From Halobacteriales archaeon QH_6_64_20 (GTDB lineage: Archaea; Halobacteriota; Halobacteria; Halobacteriales; Halococcaceae), in contig PXQR01000061.1 in the NCBI GenBank assembly GCA_003021235.1, positions 1 through 55,357 of the forward strand: a stretch of 55,357 bases of DNA. The letters are read 5' to 3'. Positions 33,425-42,313 of this stretch are shown here, one piece after another. The notes below the pieces were generated by a model, which did no database searches, was not told the DNA's origin, and saw nothing but the letters and a program-made list of their open reading frames with translations. A program made the position numbers and the translations under genes. Numbering within the stretch: position 1 is the first letter of the stretch; the number at the start of each line of letters is the position of its first letter.

Positions 33425-34777
33425 GTGGGGTATGCACCGGACACGGTACGGACACCGGAAGCGAACGCGCAGGGCGAGTCGGGAGGGCGAGCGCGCGTGA
33501 GCGACGGCGACCCGTCCACCGCGGACGACGAGCGCTACGACCCCCTATACGACCTGTACGACGGGTTCGACACCCGGACGTTGCGCCAGTATCAGACGTT
33601 CGTCGACGTGTTCCCGCCGGTCGACTCGCAGGTGGCGCTCGACTTCTGGCAGGAGGCGAACGACGCGCTCACGGAAGCCAAAGACGAAATCAGAGAGGCC
33701 TTCGACGACGGGGAGATCCTCTGTGAGATCGGCGCGCGAGCCTCCAAAGAGGAGGCTTTCAGGGCGCTCGATCTCCACGGGAAGTACGGCCGTACGGCGA
33801 ACGTGTTGGTACTCGATGTCGACGAGACGCTCCGATCGGCCGGCGGGACCGACAACGAGATCCCGCGCGAGACCCTCTCGATACTCACCGATCTGCACGA
33901 ACAGGGAACACCGATCGTGATCTGTACGGGCCAAACCCTGGAGAACGTCAAGGGCTTTCTCGTCCAGGGACTGGGCAGTGAACTCTTCCATTCCGGCGAC
34001 CTGAGCGTCGTCTACGAGGCCGGGACGGGAGCGTTTACCCCGGGCCACGGTCCGGAAACCAAACGCCTGCTCTACGAGGACTTGGACGAGTCCATCCGGG
34101 ACGTCTTCTACCGACTCCGCTCACGAACCCTTCCCGACGCGCCCGAGCGCGTCCGCCGGGAGTGTCACCTCCAGGGTAACGAGTTCAACGTCACTCTGAA
34201 ACCGAACTTCGAGACCGGAAGCGAGCGGGCGATCGAGGTCATCGATGCGGCGCTGGTCTACCAGACGGGGCTGGTCGGCGAGGCGGTGAGCGAGGCCGAC
34301 GACGTGGACACCACACCCGCCGAGGCCGCCGCCTGGGCGCGGGCGTTTTACGCCGACGCCGACCCGGAGATCAGGTCGGTCCTCGACGCCGACGGGAGCC
34401 TCCCGACACGCGCCGCCGGGGACGTCCCCCGAGACCTCGAAGCCTTTTTCGAGCGGATCGGCGTCGCGTACTACGAGGGCGACGCCGCCGAGGTCGCCAG
34501 TTACGAACTGAACAAGGTGGTCGGGGTCGAAGCGGCGTTCGACGTCTTGGGACTGAGCGACCCGTTCGCGCTCGTGCTCGGCGACTCGAAGAGCGACCTC
34601 CGGGTGATGGAGTGGGTCGCCGAGAACGACATGGGGATTTCCGGCGCGCCCGAACACGCCTCGATCGACGTACTCGATCACGTCATCCGCACCGACGAAC
34701 TCGTCTTCGACCGCGGCGACGCCGCCTCGGTGCTCACGATCGTCGACGCGCTGAACCGCCTCGCACGGCTCGACTGA
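33425..34777 (+). CDS. HAD-superfamily hydrolase
   Basis: A 450-residue protein from GTG 33425, or 426 from GTG 33497. The HAD motif I LDVDETLRSA (Asp nucleophile in DVDET) is near residue 130. Motif II region Thr is in VICTGQT, and motifs III/IV are in NKVVGVEAAFDVLG and LGDSKSDLRVM. The N-terminal ~120 residues are an acidic helical domain that I do not recognise. A TATA-like TTTATG at about 33,400 favours leaderless start at 33425. Cof/sucrose-phosphatase-like folds fit the motif spacing. Substrate unknown; a phosphosugar is plausible. Confidence 0.72.
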   Translation: MGYAPDTVRTPEANAQGESGGRARVSDGDPSTADDERYDPLYDLYDGFDTRTLRQYQTFVDVFPPVDSQVALDFWQEANDALTEAKDEIREAFDDGEILCEIGARASKEEAFRALDLHGKYGRTANVLVLDVDETLRSAGGTDNEIPRETLSILTDLHEQGTPIVICTGQTLENVKGFLVQGLGSELFHSGDLSVVYEAGTGAFTPGHGPETKRLLYEDLDESIRDVFYRLRSRTLPDAPERVRRECHLQGNEFNVTLKPNFETGSERAIEVIDAALVYQTGLVGEAVSEADDVDTTPAEAAAWARAFYADADPEIRSVLDADGSLPTRAAGDVPRDLEAFFERIGVAYYEGDAAEVASYELNKVVGVEAAFDVLGLSDPFALVLGDSKSDLRVMEWVAENDMGISGAPEHASIDVLDHVIRTDELVFDRGDAASVLTIVDALNRLARLD

Positions 34778-34951
34778 CCGACCAGTCGACCGATCGGCTG
34801 ACCGACTCTCGCGGACGGCAGGACTTCGACTTCGATCGCCGAGCACCGAGTACCGAGTTCCGCGGTAGCACGGCACTGCTGTCGGAAAGGCGTGGATCGG
34901 AGTCACCAGTGGTATTCCCCTGGCGGGTCGACCGGCGGACGTGATCGGACG

Positions 34952-35374
34952 ATGACCGACGGCCGAGCGAGAGGAACCTATACGCTACTGATCGAACTCG
35001 CCGAGGAAGTCGAGATCAGGGTCGGGGCGCTGGGCGTTCGGGAGTTCCCGAGGGGGTGGTACGCCTATACGGGTAGCGCCTTCGGTTCCGGGGGCTTCTC
35101 GCGGATCGACCGCCATCGCCGGGTCGCGTCGGGCACTCACGACGTCCGGCACTGGCACATCGATCGCCTCTTAGGGCACGCCGCCACACGGATCGAGTCG
35201 GTCGCAACGAGCGTCGGTGCCGACGTCGAGTGTGCGGTCGCACGAGCGTTGCCCGGCGACCCGGTACCTGGGTTCGGCGCGTCGGACTGTGACTGTGAGT
35301 CACACCTCGCGTACGCCGCGGAACGAACGGTGCTCGCCGACGCGATCGATCGAGCCCATGCCGGACGAGTGTAG
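34952..35374 (+). CDS. DUF123 (GIY-YIG nuclease-like) protein
   Basis: A 140-residue protein of the DUF123 family, a GIY-YIG-related fold. Conserved features are TYTLLIEL (12-19), YAYTGSAFGSGG (GIY-like, near 42), RIDRHRR, HWHIDRLL and a C-terminal GASDCDCESHL. The biochemical role is undefined; DUF123 domains sometimes fuse to endonuclease III or nucleotidyltransferases. The start at 34952 begins MTDGRARG. No partner gene. Codon bias fits the host. Confidence 0.8.
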   Translation: MTDGRARGTYTLLIELAEEVEIRVGALGVREFPRGWYAYTGSAFGSGGFSRIDRHRRVASGTHDVRHWHIDRLLGHAATRIESVATSVGADVECAVARALPGDPVPGFGASDCDCESHLAYAAERTVLADAIDRAHAGRV

Positions 35375-35441
35375 CGAAGAGAGCGTTCGACGACGGCGAT
35401 CCGACTCGCTGTTTTGGTATCGAACGGTCGGTGACAGGGTT

Positions 35442-36203
35442 ATGTTCGGCCCCCGATTAGCGGAGGCCGTGAACAGACGAGCCATCGGGGCGACCGCGGC
35501 GCTCGCGGGTCTCTCCCTCGTCGCCTGGACCGGATGGGGCGCGTACGTGAACCGGACGACCGAACGCGTTCCCTACACCGAAATCGGCGGGGTCGGAGAC
35601 GTCGAGTTCCGCGAGTACCCCGAGACGATCGTCGTCGCGACACGCGCGGAAAACGAGAGCGTGGCGTTCAGACGCCTGTTCGAGTACCTCGGCGGCGCGA
35701 ACCGAAACAGTAAGCAGGTATCGATGACTGCGCCCGTCGCCACCGACGGCGAGCGGATCAACGTCGGCGACGCGACGAGCGACGAGGCGGCCGGCGAGGC
35801 GAACGGTGAAACGAACAGTGAGACCGAAAGCGAGGACGTCTCGATGACCGCGCCGGTGCGTACCGACTGCGACGGTGAGGGCGTTCGCATGGAGTTCGTC
35901 CTCCCCGCCGAGTACACCCCCGAGACCGCCCCGCGGCCGACCGATCCGCGGGTCGAACTCGTGATCCGGCCGTCGCGAACGATCGCAGTCCTCGGGTTTT
36001 CGGGCTCCGCGCGGGACCGGAAGGCGAAAGAAATAGAGTCGAAACTGCTCGAAACGCTCGCCGAAGAGGGAATCGAGGCGATCGACGAGCCGACCCTGCT
36101 TCAGTACAACGACCCGTACACGCCGCCGTTCATGCGGCGAAACGAGGTCGCCGTGGAGGTCGTCGCCGACGACGCCGCAGCCGCGGTCGGGGATCGCTCG
36201 TGA
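35442..36203 (+). CDS. SOUL-family heme-binding protein
   Basis: A 253-residue protein. One N-terminal transmembrane helix (about 15-34) is followed by a SOUL/HBP fold starting VEFREYPETIVVAT and including SMTAPV twice (about 95 and 136). The fold closes with YNDPYTPPFMRRNEV. An acidic, low-complexity insertion separates the repeated SMTAPV elements. SOUL proteins bind heme or tetrapyrroles; the role in haloarchaea is not known. The start at 35442 follows a TATA-like GTTTTGGTAT by 25-30 nt. Confidence 0.82.
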   Translation: MFGPRLAEAVNRRAIGATAALAGLSLVAWTGWGAYVNRTTERVPYTEIGGVGDVEFREYPETIVVATRAENESVAFRRLFEYLGGANRNSKQVSMTAPVATDGERINVGDATSDEAAGEANGETNSETESEDVSMTAPVRTDCDGEGVRMEFVLPAEYTPETAPRPTDPRVELVIRPSRTIAVLGFSGSARDRKAKEIESKLLETLAEEGIEAIDEPTLLQYNDPYTPPFMRRNEVAVEVVADDAAAAVGDRS

Positions 36204-36223
36204 GTCACCGCGGGCACCGCGGT

Positions 36224-36250
36224 CGTCGTGTCCGTCGTGACCGTCGTGAC
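36224..36250. repeat. Triplet 9-bp tandem repeat between SOUL gene and fumarase
   Basis: Three units, CGTCGTGTC, CGTCGTGAC and CGTCGTGAC, start 21 nt after the SOUL stop codon and end 24 nt before the 3' end of the convergent fumarase gene. It is comparable in size and placement to the units at 5822 and 50531. Confidence 0.75.
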
Positions 36251-36273
36251 TGCCGTATCCGAACGACTCGGGC

Positions 36274-37636
36274 TCAGTCGCCGCCGTTGCCCAAGATCCC
36301 CCGTTCGGTCATCGTCATCGGATCGAGCACCTCATCGGCTTCCTCCTCGGTGAGGTAACCTTCCCCGACGGCGACCTCCCTGACCGTTCTTCCTTCTTTC
36401 ATCGCGGTTTTCGCGACTTCGGCGGCCTCGTCGTAGCCGATCGCGGGGTTGAGCGCCGTCGCGAGCGCCATGCTACGTTCGACCTGCGTCTCGCAGGTCT
36501 CGCGGTTCGCCTCCAAGTTCCGGACGAACTTCTCGGCGAAGGTATCCGAAACGTTCGTGAGCAGGGTAGCCGACTCGAGGAAGTTCTGTGCGAGGACCGG
36601 TTTGTAGAGGTTGAGGTCGATCTGGCCTTCGGCCGCGCCGTAGCCGATCGTCGCGTCGTTGCCGACGACCTGCTTGTGGACCTGGTTCACCGATTCAGCC
36701 ACCACAGGATTTACTTTGCCCGGCATGATCGAACTCCCCGGCTGGTTTTCCGGTTGGGAGAGTTCGCCGAGGCCGTTTCGAGGGCCGGAAGCCAGTAGTC
36801 GAAGGTCGTTCGCGATCTTGTTGAGCGATCCCGAGACGGTGCGAAGCGAGCCATGGGCCTGGCCCATCGCGTCGTGGGCTGCCTGGGCCTCGAAGTGATC
36901 GATCGTCTCCTCGAACTGCAAGCCCGTCTCTTGGGAGATGTACTCGATCCCGAGTTCGGGAAAGTCGGGATGAGTATTCAATCCCGTGCCGACCGCCGTC
37001 CCGCCGAGCGCGAGTTCCGCCGAACTCCTGGCCGAGCGTTACCGGGGTCGCGTCCTGCAGATGCGTGCGCCCGGTCTTGACCACGCCCGCGAACTCGCCT
37101 TCTTTTTCCTCCAGAGCCTCGGCGAGCTCTTCTAGCGCGGGGATGAGGTCGCGCTCGATCGCGCCGGCACAGGCGACGTGCATCGCCGTCGGGATCACGT
37201 CGTTCGACGACTGGCCGAAGTTGACGTGATCGTTCGGGGGGATCTCCTTCGAGCCGACCTCGCTGCCGACGATCTCCGAGGCGCGATTCGCGATCACCTC
37301 GTTGGCGTTCATATTGGAGGACGTGCCCGAACCGGTCTGGAAGACGTCGACCGGGAACTGGGCGTCGTGCTCGCCGGCGATGACTTCGTCCGCGGCTGTG
37401 ACGATCGCCTCGGCAACCTCCTCGTCTACGAGTTCGAGGTCGCGGTTTGCGAGCGCGGCCGACTTCTTGACGGTCCCGAGTGCGCGGACGAACCCCCGGC
37501 CGAACGTCGTTTCGCTGATCGGGAAGTTCTCGATCGCGCGCTGAGTCTGAGCGCCCCAATAGGCGTCGGCCGGGACCTCGATCTCGCCCAAGCTGTCGGC
37601 CTCGATACGGACTTCGTCTCCGCTCTCGTCGCTCAT
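36274..37636 (-). pseudogene. fumC: Class II fumarase with internal deletion and frameshift
   Basis: From ATG 37636 the frame encodes a normal class II fumarase to [10 protein letters not shown]. The frame then changes: in the other frame [18 protein letters not shown] and the rest, including [13 protein letters not shown], run to the TGA at 36274. About 10 nt lie between GQE and LALGG instead of the 72 expected from E. coli FumC, so some 62 nt appear to be missing, shifting the frame. A 6-bp inverted repeat GAGTTC-CGCC-GAACTC (37012-37027) sits at the junction. The product would lack half the protein, which disturbs the TCA cycle unless another fumarase exists. A sequencing or assembly error is a serious alternative. 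Confidence 0.8.
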
Positions 37637-37666
37637 ACGTGCCTTCCCCTGGGGCCGGCCTAAAAC

Positions 37667-37679
37667 CTACTGCCAGTAG
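37667..37679. promoter_or_regulatory. Palindrome CTACTG-C-CAGTAG at the fumC promoter
   Basis: A perfect 13-bp palindrome lies just upstream (minus-strand sense) of a TATA-like GGTTTTAGG that is 24-32 nt before the fumarase start. This position fits an operator overlapping the BRE/TFB site. It could also serve the opposite direction, but no plus-strand gene starts nearby until 37873. Confidence 0.45.
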
Positions 37680-37872
37680 TCCAATGCGGTTCGGGTCGGT
37701 TCTCGTCCGACCGACCAGCGTTTCCTCTATCGTCCGTCTCCGATCGCTCGTCCCGCATGACATCTCAGCAACGTCGAGCTTCTACTGTGGTCGACGTAGC
37801 GTCCCGGTCGATTTTCCCGCGCTGACCGAACGATTATTACCAGTTCTCGACTACACACCCTAAGCGAGTCAT

Positions 37873-38070
37873 ATGGGCCGCGAACACGCCCGAATCCTTC
37901 GACGGGCACGAGATGGCGACACGACAGCGCACGAGGCCCGCCAGCGGCTTCGAGACCTCAACGAAGAAATCGAGTGGGATCTCACGAGCTTGCTTCCGGA
38001 TACAGCCGACGGGCCGGACGAGAAAAGCGGAGACGATGACCGACGGATGTCGAAGGCCGAATCCGAGTAG
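37873..38070 (+). CDS. Putative antitoxin-like small protein
   Basis: A 65-residue highly charged protein with an alternating Arg/Asp/Glu helix (residues 3-36) and an acidic, disordered-looking tail. I do not recognise a DNA-binding fold such as AbrB, RHH or HTH. It lies 27 nt before a PIN-domain gene in the same direction, the usual layout of VapBC-type modules, so an antitoxin role is proposed from context. A TATA-like ATTATTACC lies about 35-42 nt upstream. Confidence 0.6.
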   Translation: MGREHARILRRARDGDTTAHEARQRLRDLNEEIEWDLTSLLPDTADGPDEKSGDDDRRMSKAESE

Positions 38071-38097
38071 TCATACCTGCCATACCGACTCGATATC

Positions 38098-38613
38098 GTG
38101 AGCGCGACGACAATGGAGGGTACCGACGTGTTCGACAGCAACGTGTGGATCCTCGCACTCACCGAGTCCTCGGCCGAGGCCGAAACCCTGCTCGACGAAG
38201 TCCTCGGAGACGATCGGCGGGTCGCCGTATCGGCGTACGTCTTCGTCGAGGTGCTCGAAGCGTTCGCTCGCGAACTCGATTTAGGGGAAAGGATCGACGC
38301 GTACCAGACGGCGTTCGCCGCGATCGTCGCTGACTCTCCGTCCATCGATGGTCCCACACAGGAACGCGTCGAACGAACGGATCTCGACACGGTACGCAGT
38401 AGCGCCGAGACGAAGTTTATGACGCGAATCCTTTCGATTCAGGCCAAAGACGTCCGGATAGTACTTCTAGCGTGGGACCACTACGACGATAGCCCAACCG
38501 TCTTTACGACCGATCGTTCGTTCGCGGAGTTCGATTCGGAGCAACACGACCTCGATAGGATCTCGCTCAAGCGCGTCGATCCGGATGTGTGCTACCATCA
38601 GCGGAGAGTGTAG
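38098..38613 (+). CDS. PIN-domain protein (VapC-like)
   Basis: A 171-residue protein. The PIN acidic residues are seen in FDSNVWILAL (Asp near 13), VSAYVFVEVLEAF (Glu near 52) and VFTTDRSFAEFD (Asp near 139). These would form the Mg-dependent ribonuclease site of VapC toxins. Start is GTG 38098 or ATG 38113. With the preceding small gene it forms a toxin-antitoxin-like pair; tRNA or rRNA cleavage is the family activity, not shown here. It sits among metabolic genes and could be a stabilisation module or an acquired element. Confidence 0.78.
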   Translation: MSATTMEGTDVFDSNVWILALTESSAEAETLLDEVLGDDRRVAVSAYVFVEVLEAFARELDLGERIDAYQTAFAAIVADSPSIDGPTQERVERTDLDTVRSSAETKFMTRILSIQAKDVRIVLLAWDHYDDSPTVFTTDRSFAEFDSEQHDLDRISLKRVDPDVCYHQRRV

Positions 38614-38706
38614 TACGTTCGTCCGACTCTCGGCTCCGTCCTCTTCCCGCTCCGACTACGACCAGCGTCCCGCTTGTGACAGCGCCTGTCGATCGGTCTG
38701 ATCCGG

Positions 38707-39891
38707 TTAGTCGTCCGCGAACGCGTCCATCGCGACGAGAGCGTTCGTCACCGGGTGATAGCCCGGCTCGACGCGAGGCCCGTCGTTCGCCGGTGCGATA
38801 GGCTCCCCTTCGCGGGAGACCTTCTCGCACCAGGTGCCGTATTTCGGGTTGATCAGGTGCTCGCGGGCGTACTGCCAAAAGCGGTCGTAGTGCTCTATGT
38901 ATCCCTCATCGTCCCGGCCGAGGAGCGCCGCCGCGCCGATTCCCTCCGCTACTTCCCAGCCGTATTTGTCGGGGACGATCGGCGTACCGTCGGCCTCGAC
39001 GGTGTAGTAAAAGCCGCCGAACTCCTCGTCCCAGCCGATCTCGAACGCGACGTCGAACAGCTCACGGGCGCGTCCCCCGAGCCAGGACTCCTCGCGGCGG
39101 TCGGCGAGCAACTGTAATAGTTTGGCCCACTCCGCGTGATGGCCGGGTTGAAAGCCCGGCGGGCGGAGCTGGTGGCGTGGTTCGTCGCGATTGTACTCGA
39201 AATCGGGTTCCCAGTCGGCGGTGTAGTGCTCGACGAGGAGGCCGCGTTCGGTAGGTGGGTCGCGGACGAGCGCGTCGGCGACCGTGTACGCCCGATCGAG
39301 ATAGCTCTCATCGCCCGTCGCGTCGAAGGCAGCGATGTAGGCCTCACAGGCGTGCATGTTCGCGTTCTGTCCGCGGTACTCGGTGACATTCCAATCGGCG
39401 TCGGCCTCGGCTCGATGGAGGCCGTACTCCGGTTCGAAGAAGCGCTCATCGAGCAGCGAGGCGACCTGCTCCAAGCGACCTTCCGCACCCGGCAGTCCGA
39501 TCTCGGCCGCGGCGGCACACGCGAGCAGGCAGAAGGCGTGGCCGTAGCAGTGCCGCGAGGGATCGACGGTATCGTTGCCGTCGAGCATCCAGTCGAACCC
39601 CCTGCGGTCGGCGTCGGCAAAGGCGTCGAACAGGAAGGAAAACCCGTGTGTCGCCGCCGATCGACACCAGTCGGGTCCGCCGACCTGCACGCCGACGCAG
39701 AAGTTATACACCAGCCGACAGGTACCGACGAGATGTTTTGCGGCGTCGTCGTAGACGTGACCGTCGCGTTCGTCGCGGTCGAGGCGATACCCTCCATACC
39801 GGTGGTCGATACACTCGGGGTACTGAAACGAGAGGACGTTGCGGACCTGCTGGCGGAGCGCCCATGGGTCGCGGAAGGTCTGTGTCGGCAT
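38707..39891 (-). CDS. AGE-family sugar epimerase/isomerase
   Basis: A 394-residue (alpha/alpha)6-barrel protein of the N-acylglucosamine 2-epimerase family. Key residues for isomerisation appear in RHCYGHAF (near 114), RGQNANMHACEA (near 178) and PGFQPGHHAEW (near 245). A late Glu/His region is VEPGYHPVTNALVA. The YihS/mannose isomerase group interconverts mannose/lyxose/sulfoquinovose and the 2-keto sugar. Sialic-acid-type epimerase activity is less likely in an archaeon. It lies downstream on the same strand as the second Gfo6-like dehydrogenase with 126 nt between, so they may act on one sugar. Confidence 0.84.
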   Translation of the reverse strand: MPTQTFRDPWALRQQVRNVLSFQYPECIDHRYGGYRLDRDERDGHVYDDAAKHLVGTCRLVYNFCVGVQVGGPDWCRSAATHGFSFLFDAFADADRRGFDWMLDGNDTVDPSRHCYGHAFCLLACAAAAEIGLPGAEGRLEQVASLLDERFFEPEYGLHRAEADADWNVTEYRGQNANMHACEAYIAAFDATGDESYLDRAYTVADALVRDPPTERGLLVEHYTADWEPDFEYNRDEPRHQLRPPGFQPGHHAEWAKLLQLLADRREESWLGGRARELFDVAFEIGWDEEFGGFYYTVEADGTPIVPDKYGWEVAEGIGAAALLGRDDEGYIEHYDRFWQYAREHLINPKYGTWCEKVSREGEPIAPANDGPRVEPGYHPVTNALVAMDAFADD

Positions 39892-40016
39892 CGTCCTCCC
39901 CTCGACGGCCAGCGAATTAAGCGCGACGGCGATACCTCGCCTCGGTGACTCGCCCTCTCACCGGGCCGAGAGCCGATCGAGTTCGCCGGACTCGACTCGT
40001 GAGCCCGCGTATCGTC

Positions 40017-41087
40017 TCACTCCAGTTCGACTCTCGTTCCGCGCTCTGCGGCCTCGTGGATCGCCTCGATCGCCCGCATGTCGAGAAGGCCGTGCTCGCC
40101 GTCTGCGTGGACGGGTTCGTCGGCTAACAGTTGATTCGAGAAGTACTCGAACTCCTCTTCCATCTGGTCGGCGTCGACCGTATGCTCGAACTCGCCGCCC
40201 TCGTGTGTGACTCCCAACGTCGTTTCCATGTGGAAGGCGGGATCGAGCGTTAGCTTTCCCTCCGTGCCGACGATCTCCAAACTGGTCGTGTCGTAGGCGT
40301 TCTGACTGGCCGTACACGCGGCGTAGGTACCGTCGTCGAACTCGATCGAAAAGGCGGCGTGTTCGTCCGGAACGGCCTCGAACGCTTCGTCAGGCGAGCG
40401 CATCATCGCGTCGACCGCGATCGGGTCCGCGTCGAGGAGATACCTGGCGGTGTTGAGCGGGTAGATCCCCAGATCCATCACGGACGTCCCGTAGCCGCTC
40501 AGCTCGGGATCGAGACGCCACTGGTCGGGATCGTCGATCATCTCGAGGAGGGGTTGGGCGTTCTGCCCGCGGACGAGTACCGGCGTGCCGATCAGCCCGC
40601 GTTCGATAACCGTCCGTGCGAGCCTGACGACCGGCTCGGTGTGCATCCGGTAGGCGATCATGAGCGTCACGTCATCGCCTTTGCATCGCTCCGTCATCCG
40701 CTCGGCGCGCTCGACGGTCGCTTCCATCGGTTTCTCACAGAGCACGTCCTTGCCGTGGTCGGCCGCCGCGATGACGTACTCCAGATGGGTCGCGTTCGGC
40801 GTACAGACGTAAACCGCGTCGTAGGCGTCGAGCGCTTCGCCCTCCTGAAACTCCTCGTAGGTCAGTGCCGTCTCGATCGACGATACCTCACTACTCAGTC
40901 GGTCGGCCTTCTCGCGACTGCTGCTCACCGCGACGGTCGCCGAAGCGAGCGAGGCCGATTCGAGCGCCGGTACGACGAACTCCTGTGTCCACCAGCCCAG
41001 TCCAACCAATGCGAACCGGACGGTGCCGTCCTCGACCGTTTGCCAGTCCCGTTCCGTCGCAAGCGAGGGATACCCTTCGAGGGCCAT
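40017..41087 (-). CDS. Gfo/Idh/MocA oxidoreductase, D-xylose 1-dehydrogenase-like paralogue
   Basis: A 356-residue protein with strong similarity to the one at 1843: VGLGWWT near residue 28, CEKPM near 118, AYRMHTEPVVRLA, DPDQWRLDPELSGYGTSVMDLGIYPLNTARYL and GEHGLLDMRAIEAIHEAAERG. It should oxidise an aldose to its lactone with NADP. Start 41087 is preferred; the in-frame ATG at 41126 lies upstream of the promoter. A perfect inverted repeat GAGTACG-N8-CGTACTC surrounds its TATA-like CTTTTGTT, suggesting a repressor. The AGE isomerase gene follows. Confidence 0.86.
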   Translation of the reverse strand: MALEGYPSLATERDWQTVEDGTVRFALVGLGWWTQEFVVPALESASLASATVAVSSSREKADRLSSEVSSIETALTYEEFQEGEALDAYDAVYVCTPNATHLEYVIAAADHGKDVLCEKPMEATVERAERMTERCKGDDVTLMIAYRMHTEPVVRLARTVIERGLIGTPVLVRGQNAQPLLEMIDDPDQWRLDPELSGYGTSVMDLGIYPLNTARYLLDADPIAVDAMMRSPDEAFEAVPDEHAAFSIEFDDGTYAACTASQNAYDTTSLEIVGTEGKLTLDPAFHMETTLGVTHEGGEFEHTVDADQMEEEFEYFSNQLLADEPVHADGEHGLLDMRAIEAIHEAAERGTRVELE

Positions 41088-41101
41088 GACGACACACCGC
41101 C

Positions 41102-41123
41102 GAGTACGAACAAAAGCGTACTC
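41102..41123. promoter_or_regulatory. Inverted repeat GAGTACG-N8-CGTACTC over the promoter
   Basis: A perfect 7-bp inverted repeat with an 8-nt spacer sits 15-36 nt before the start codon at 41087. The spacer contains the TATA-like core (CTTTTGTT in minus sense), so a dimer bound here would block TBP. The half-site GAGTA/TACTC resembles that described for TrmB sites, but the arrangement differs. Confidence 0.6.
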
Positions 41124-41262
41124 CATGCTCTCCCGTCGAAGCGCCCGCTGGGACGATGGCTCGATCGAACGCGAGGCACGCCCGAGAGGTGCGGACAGTA
41201 CGTATTAGCGTTACTTCCGGGGGTCCCTCCTTCGCGAGCGCCCGAGACGACTCTGATGGAGT

Positions 41263-41269
41263 TTTATAC
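41263..41269 (+). promoter_or_regulatory. TATA-like box of membrane protein gene
   Basis: TTTATAC lies 22-28 nt before the GTG at 41291 and selects that leaderless start over an upstream in-frame ATG at 41156. Confidence 0.6.
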
Positions 41270-41290
41270 GGGAGTCCGGGACGAACGGAT

Positions 41291-42313
41291 GTGAGCAGTC
41301 CGGAAGCCTCGAACCGACAGGCACGAACCGGCGAGAATCGTCTGCGACTGTGGGTTCTGCTCGACGCACACCGAGTGGTACTCGCGAGCGGGATGGCACT
41401 CGGCGTCTTCGTCGCGCTGGTCGTACTCGGCGCGCTCGATCCGACCCCGCTCAGGGTAGTCATGCGGGGCACGGACCCGACCGACACGGTGTTCCAGGCG
41501 CTCGTCGGCGGCGTCATCACCGGCGTGACGCTCATCATCTCGATCGCTCAGCTGTCGGTCTCCCAGGAGTTAGGACCGGCCAGCAATCAGCGCGAGCGGA
41601 TGACCGCTTCCTTGACCCTCCAGGAGGACATCGAGGACGCGGCCGATTCGATCGGCGGTCCCAGTCCGTCGACGTACTTAGGCCTCCTCTGTGCGGCGAG
41701 CCGACAGCAAGCGAGGACGCTCGAAGAGGCGGTCGCCGACAACGACGACGCGACGTTGCGCGATCGGGTCGATCGGTTTGCCGATCGGGTCATCGAGAAC
41801 GCAGACGCCATCGAAGCGGACCTCACGGACGCGCGGTTCGGCGAGTTCGAGATGGTTCGGGCGGCGCTCAATTATAATTACTCCTGGAAGATATACGCGG
41901 CGCGGCGACTCCGGATCGATCACGAAGACTCGCTTTCGGACGAGGAGAGCGACGCGTTCGACGAAATGACCGACGTACTACAACTGTTCGGCCCGGCACA
42001 GGAGTACTTCAAGACCCATTACATCCAGTGGGAGTTCGTGAACCTCTCGCGGGCGATCATGTACGTCGCGATCCCCGCGCTGACGGTCGCGATCGCGATG
42101 CTCATCTACGTGGACCCGGGGGTGTTTCCCGGAGGGACCCTCGGCATCGATCACATGACGTGGGTCGTCAGCGCGGCCGCCACGTTTACTGTACTCCCGT
42201 TTCTCGTCTTCGTCTCGTATATGTTCCGCATCGCCACGGTCTCGAAGCGTACCGGGACGACCGGCCCGTTCATCCTCCGGGATGCCGAACGTCTCGACGT
42301 CTTCGACTGGTAA
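41291..42313 (+). CDS. Conserved haloarchaeal-type membrane protein, four TM segments
   Basis: A 340-residue protein. Two N-terminal helices (about 24-48 and 68-88) are followed by a long cytoplasmic helical domain (about 95-250), then two helices near the C-terminus (about 264-285 and 295-320). The loop sequence ISIAQLSVSQELGPASNQRERM follows the second helix. I do not recognise a family with a known function; the topology suggests a channel or sensor. Start GTG 41291 comes from its TATA. No operon. Convergent-free and isolated. Confidence 0.68.
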   Translation: MSSPEASNRQARTGENRLRLWVLLDAHRVVLASGMALGVFVALVVLGALDPTPLRVVMRGTDPTDTVFQALVGGVITGVTLIISIAQLSVSQELGPASNQRERMTASLTLQEDIEDAADSIGGPSPSTYLGLLCAASRQQARTLEEAVADNDDATLRDRVDRFADRVIENADAIEADLTDARFGEFEMVRAALNYNYSWKIYAARRLRIDHEDSLSDEESDAFDEMTDVLQLFGPAQEYFKTHYIQWEFVNLSRAIMYVAIPALTVAIAMLIYVDPGVFPGGTLGIDHMTWVVSAAATFTVLPFLVFVSYMFRIATVSKRTGTTGPFILRDAERLDVFDW

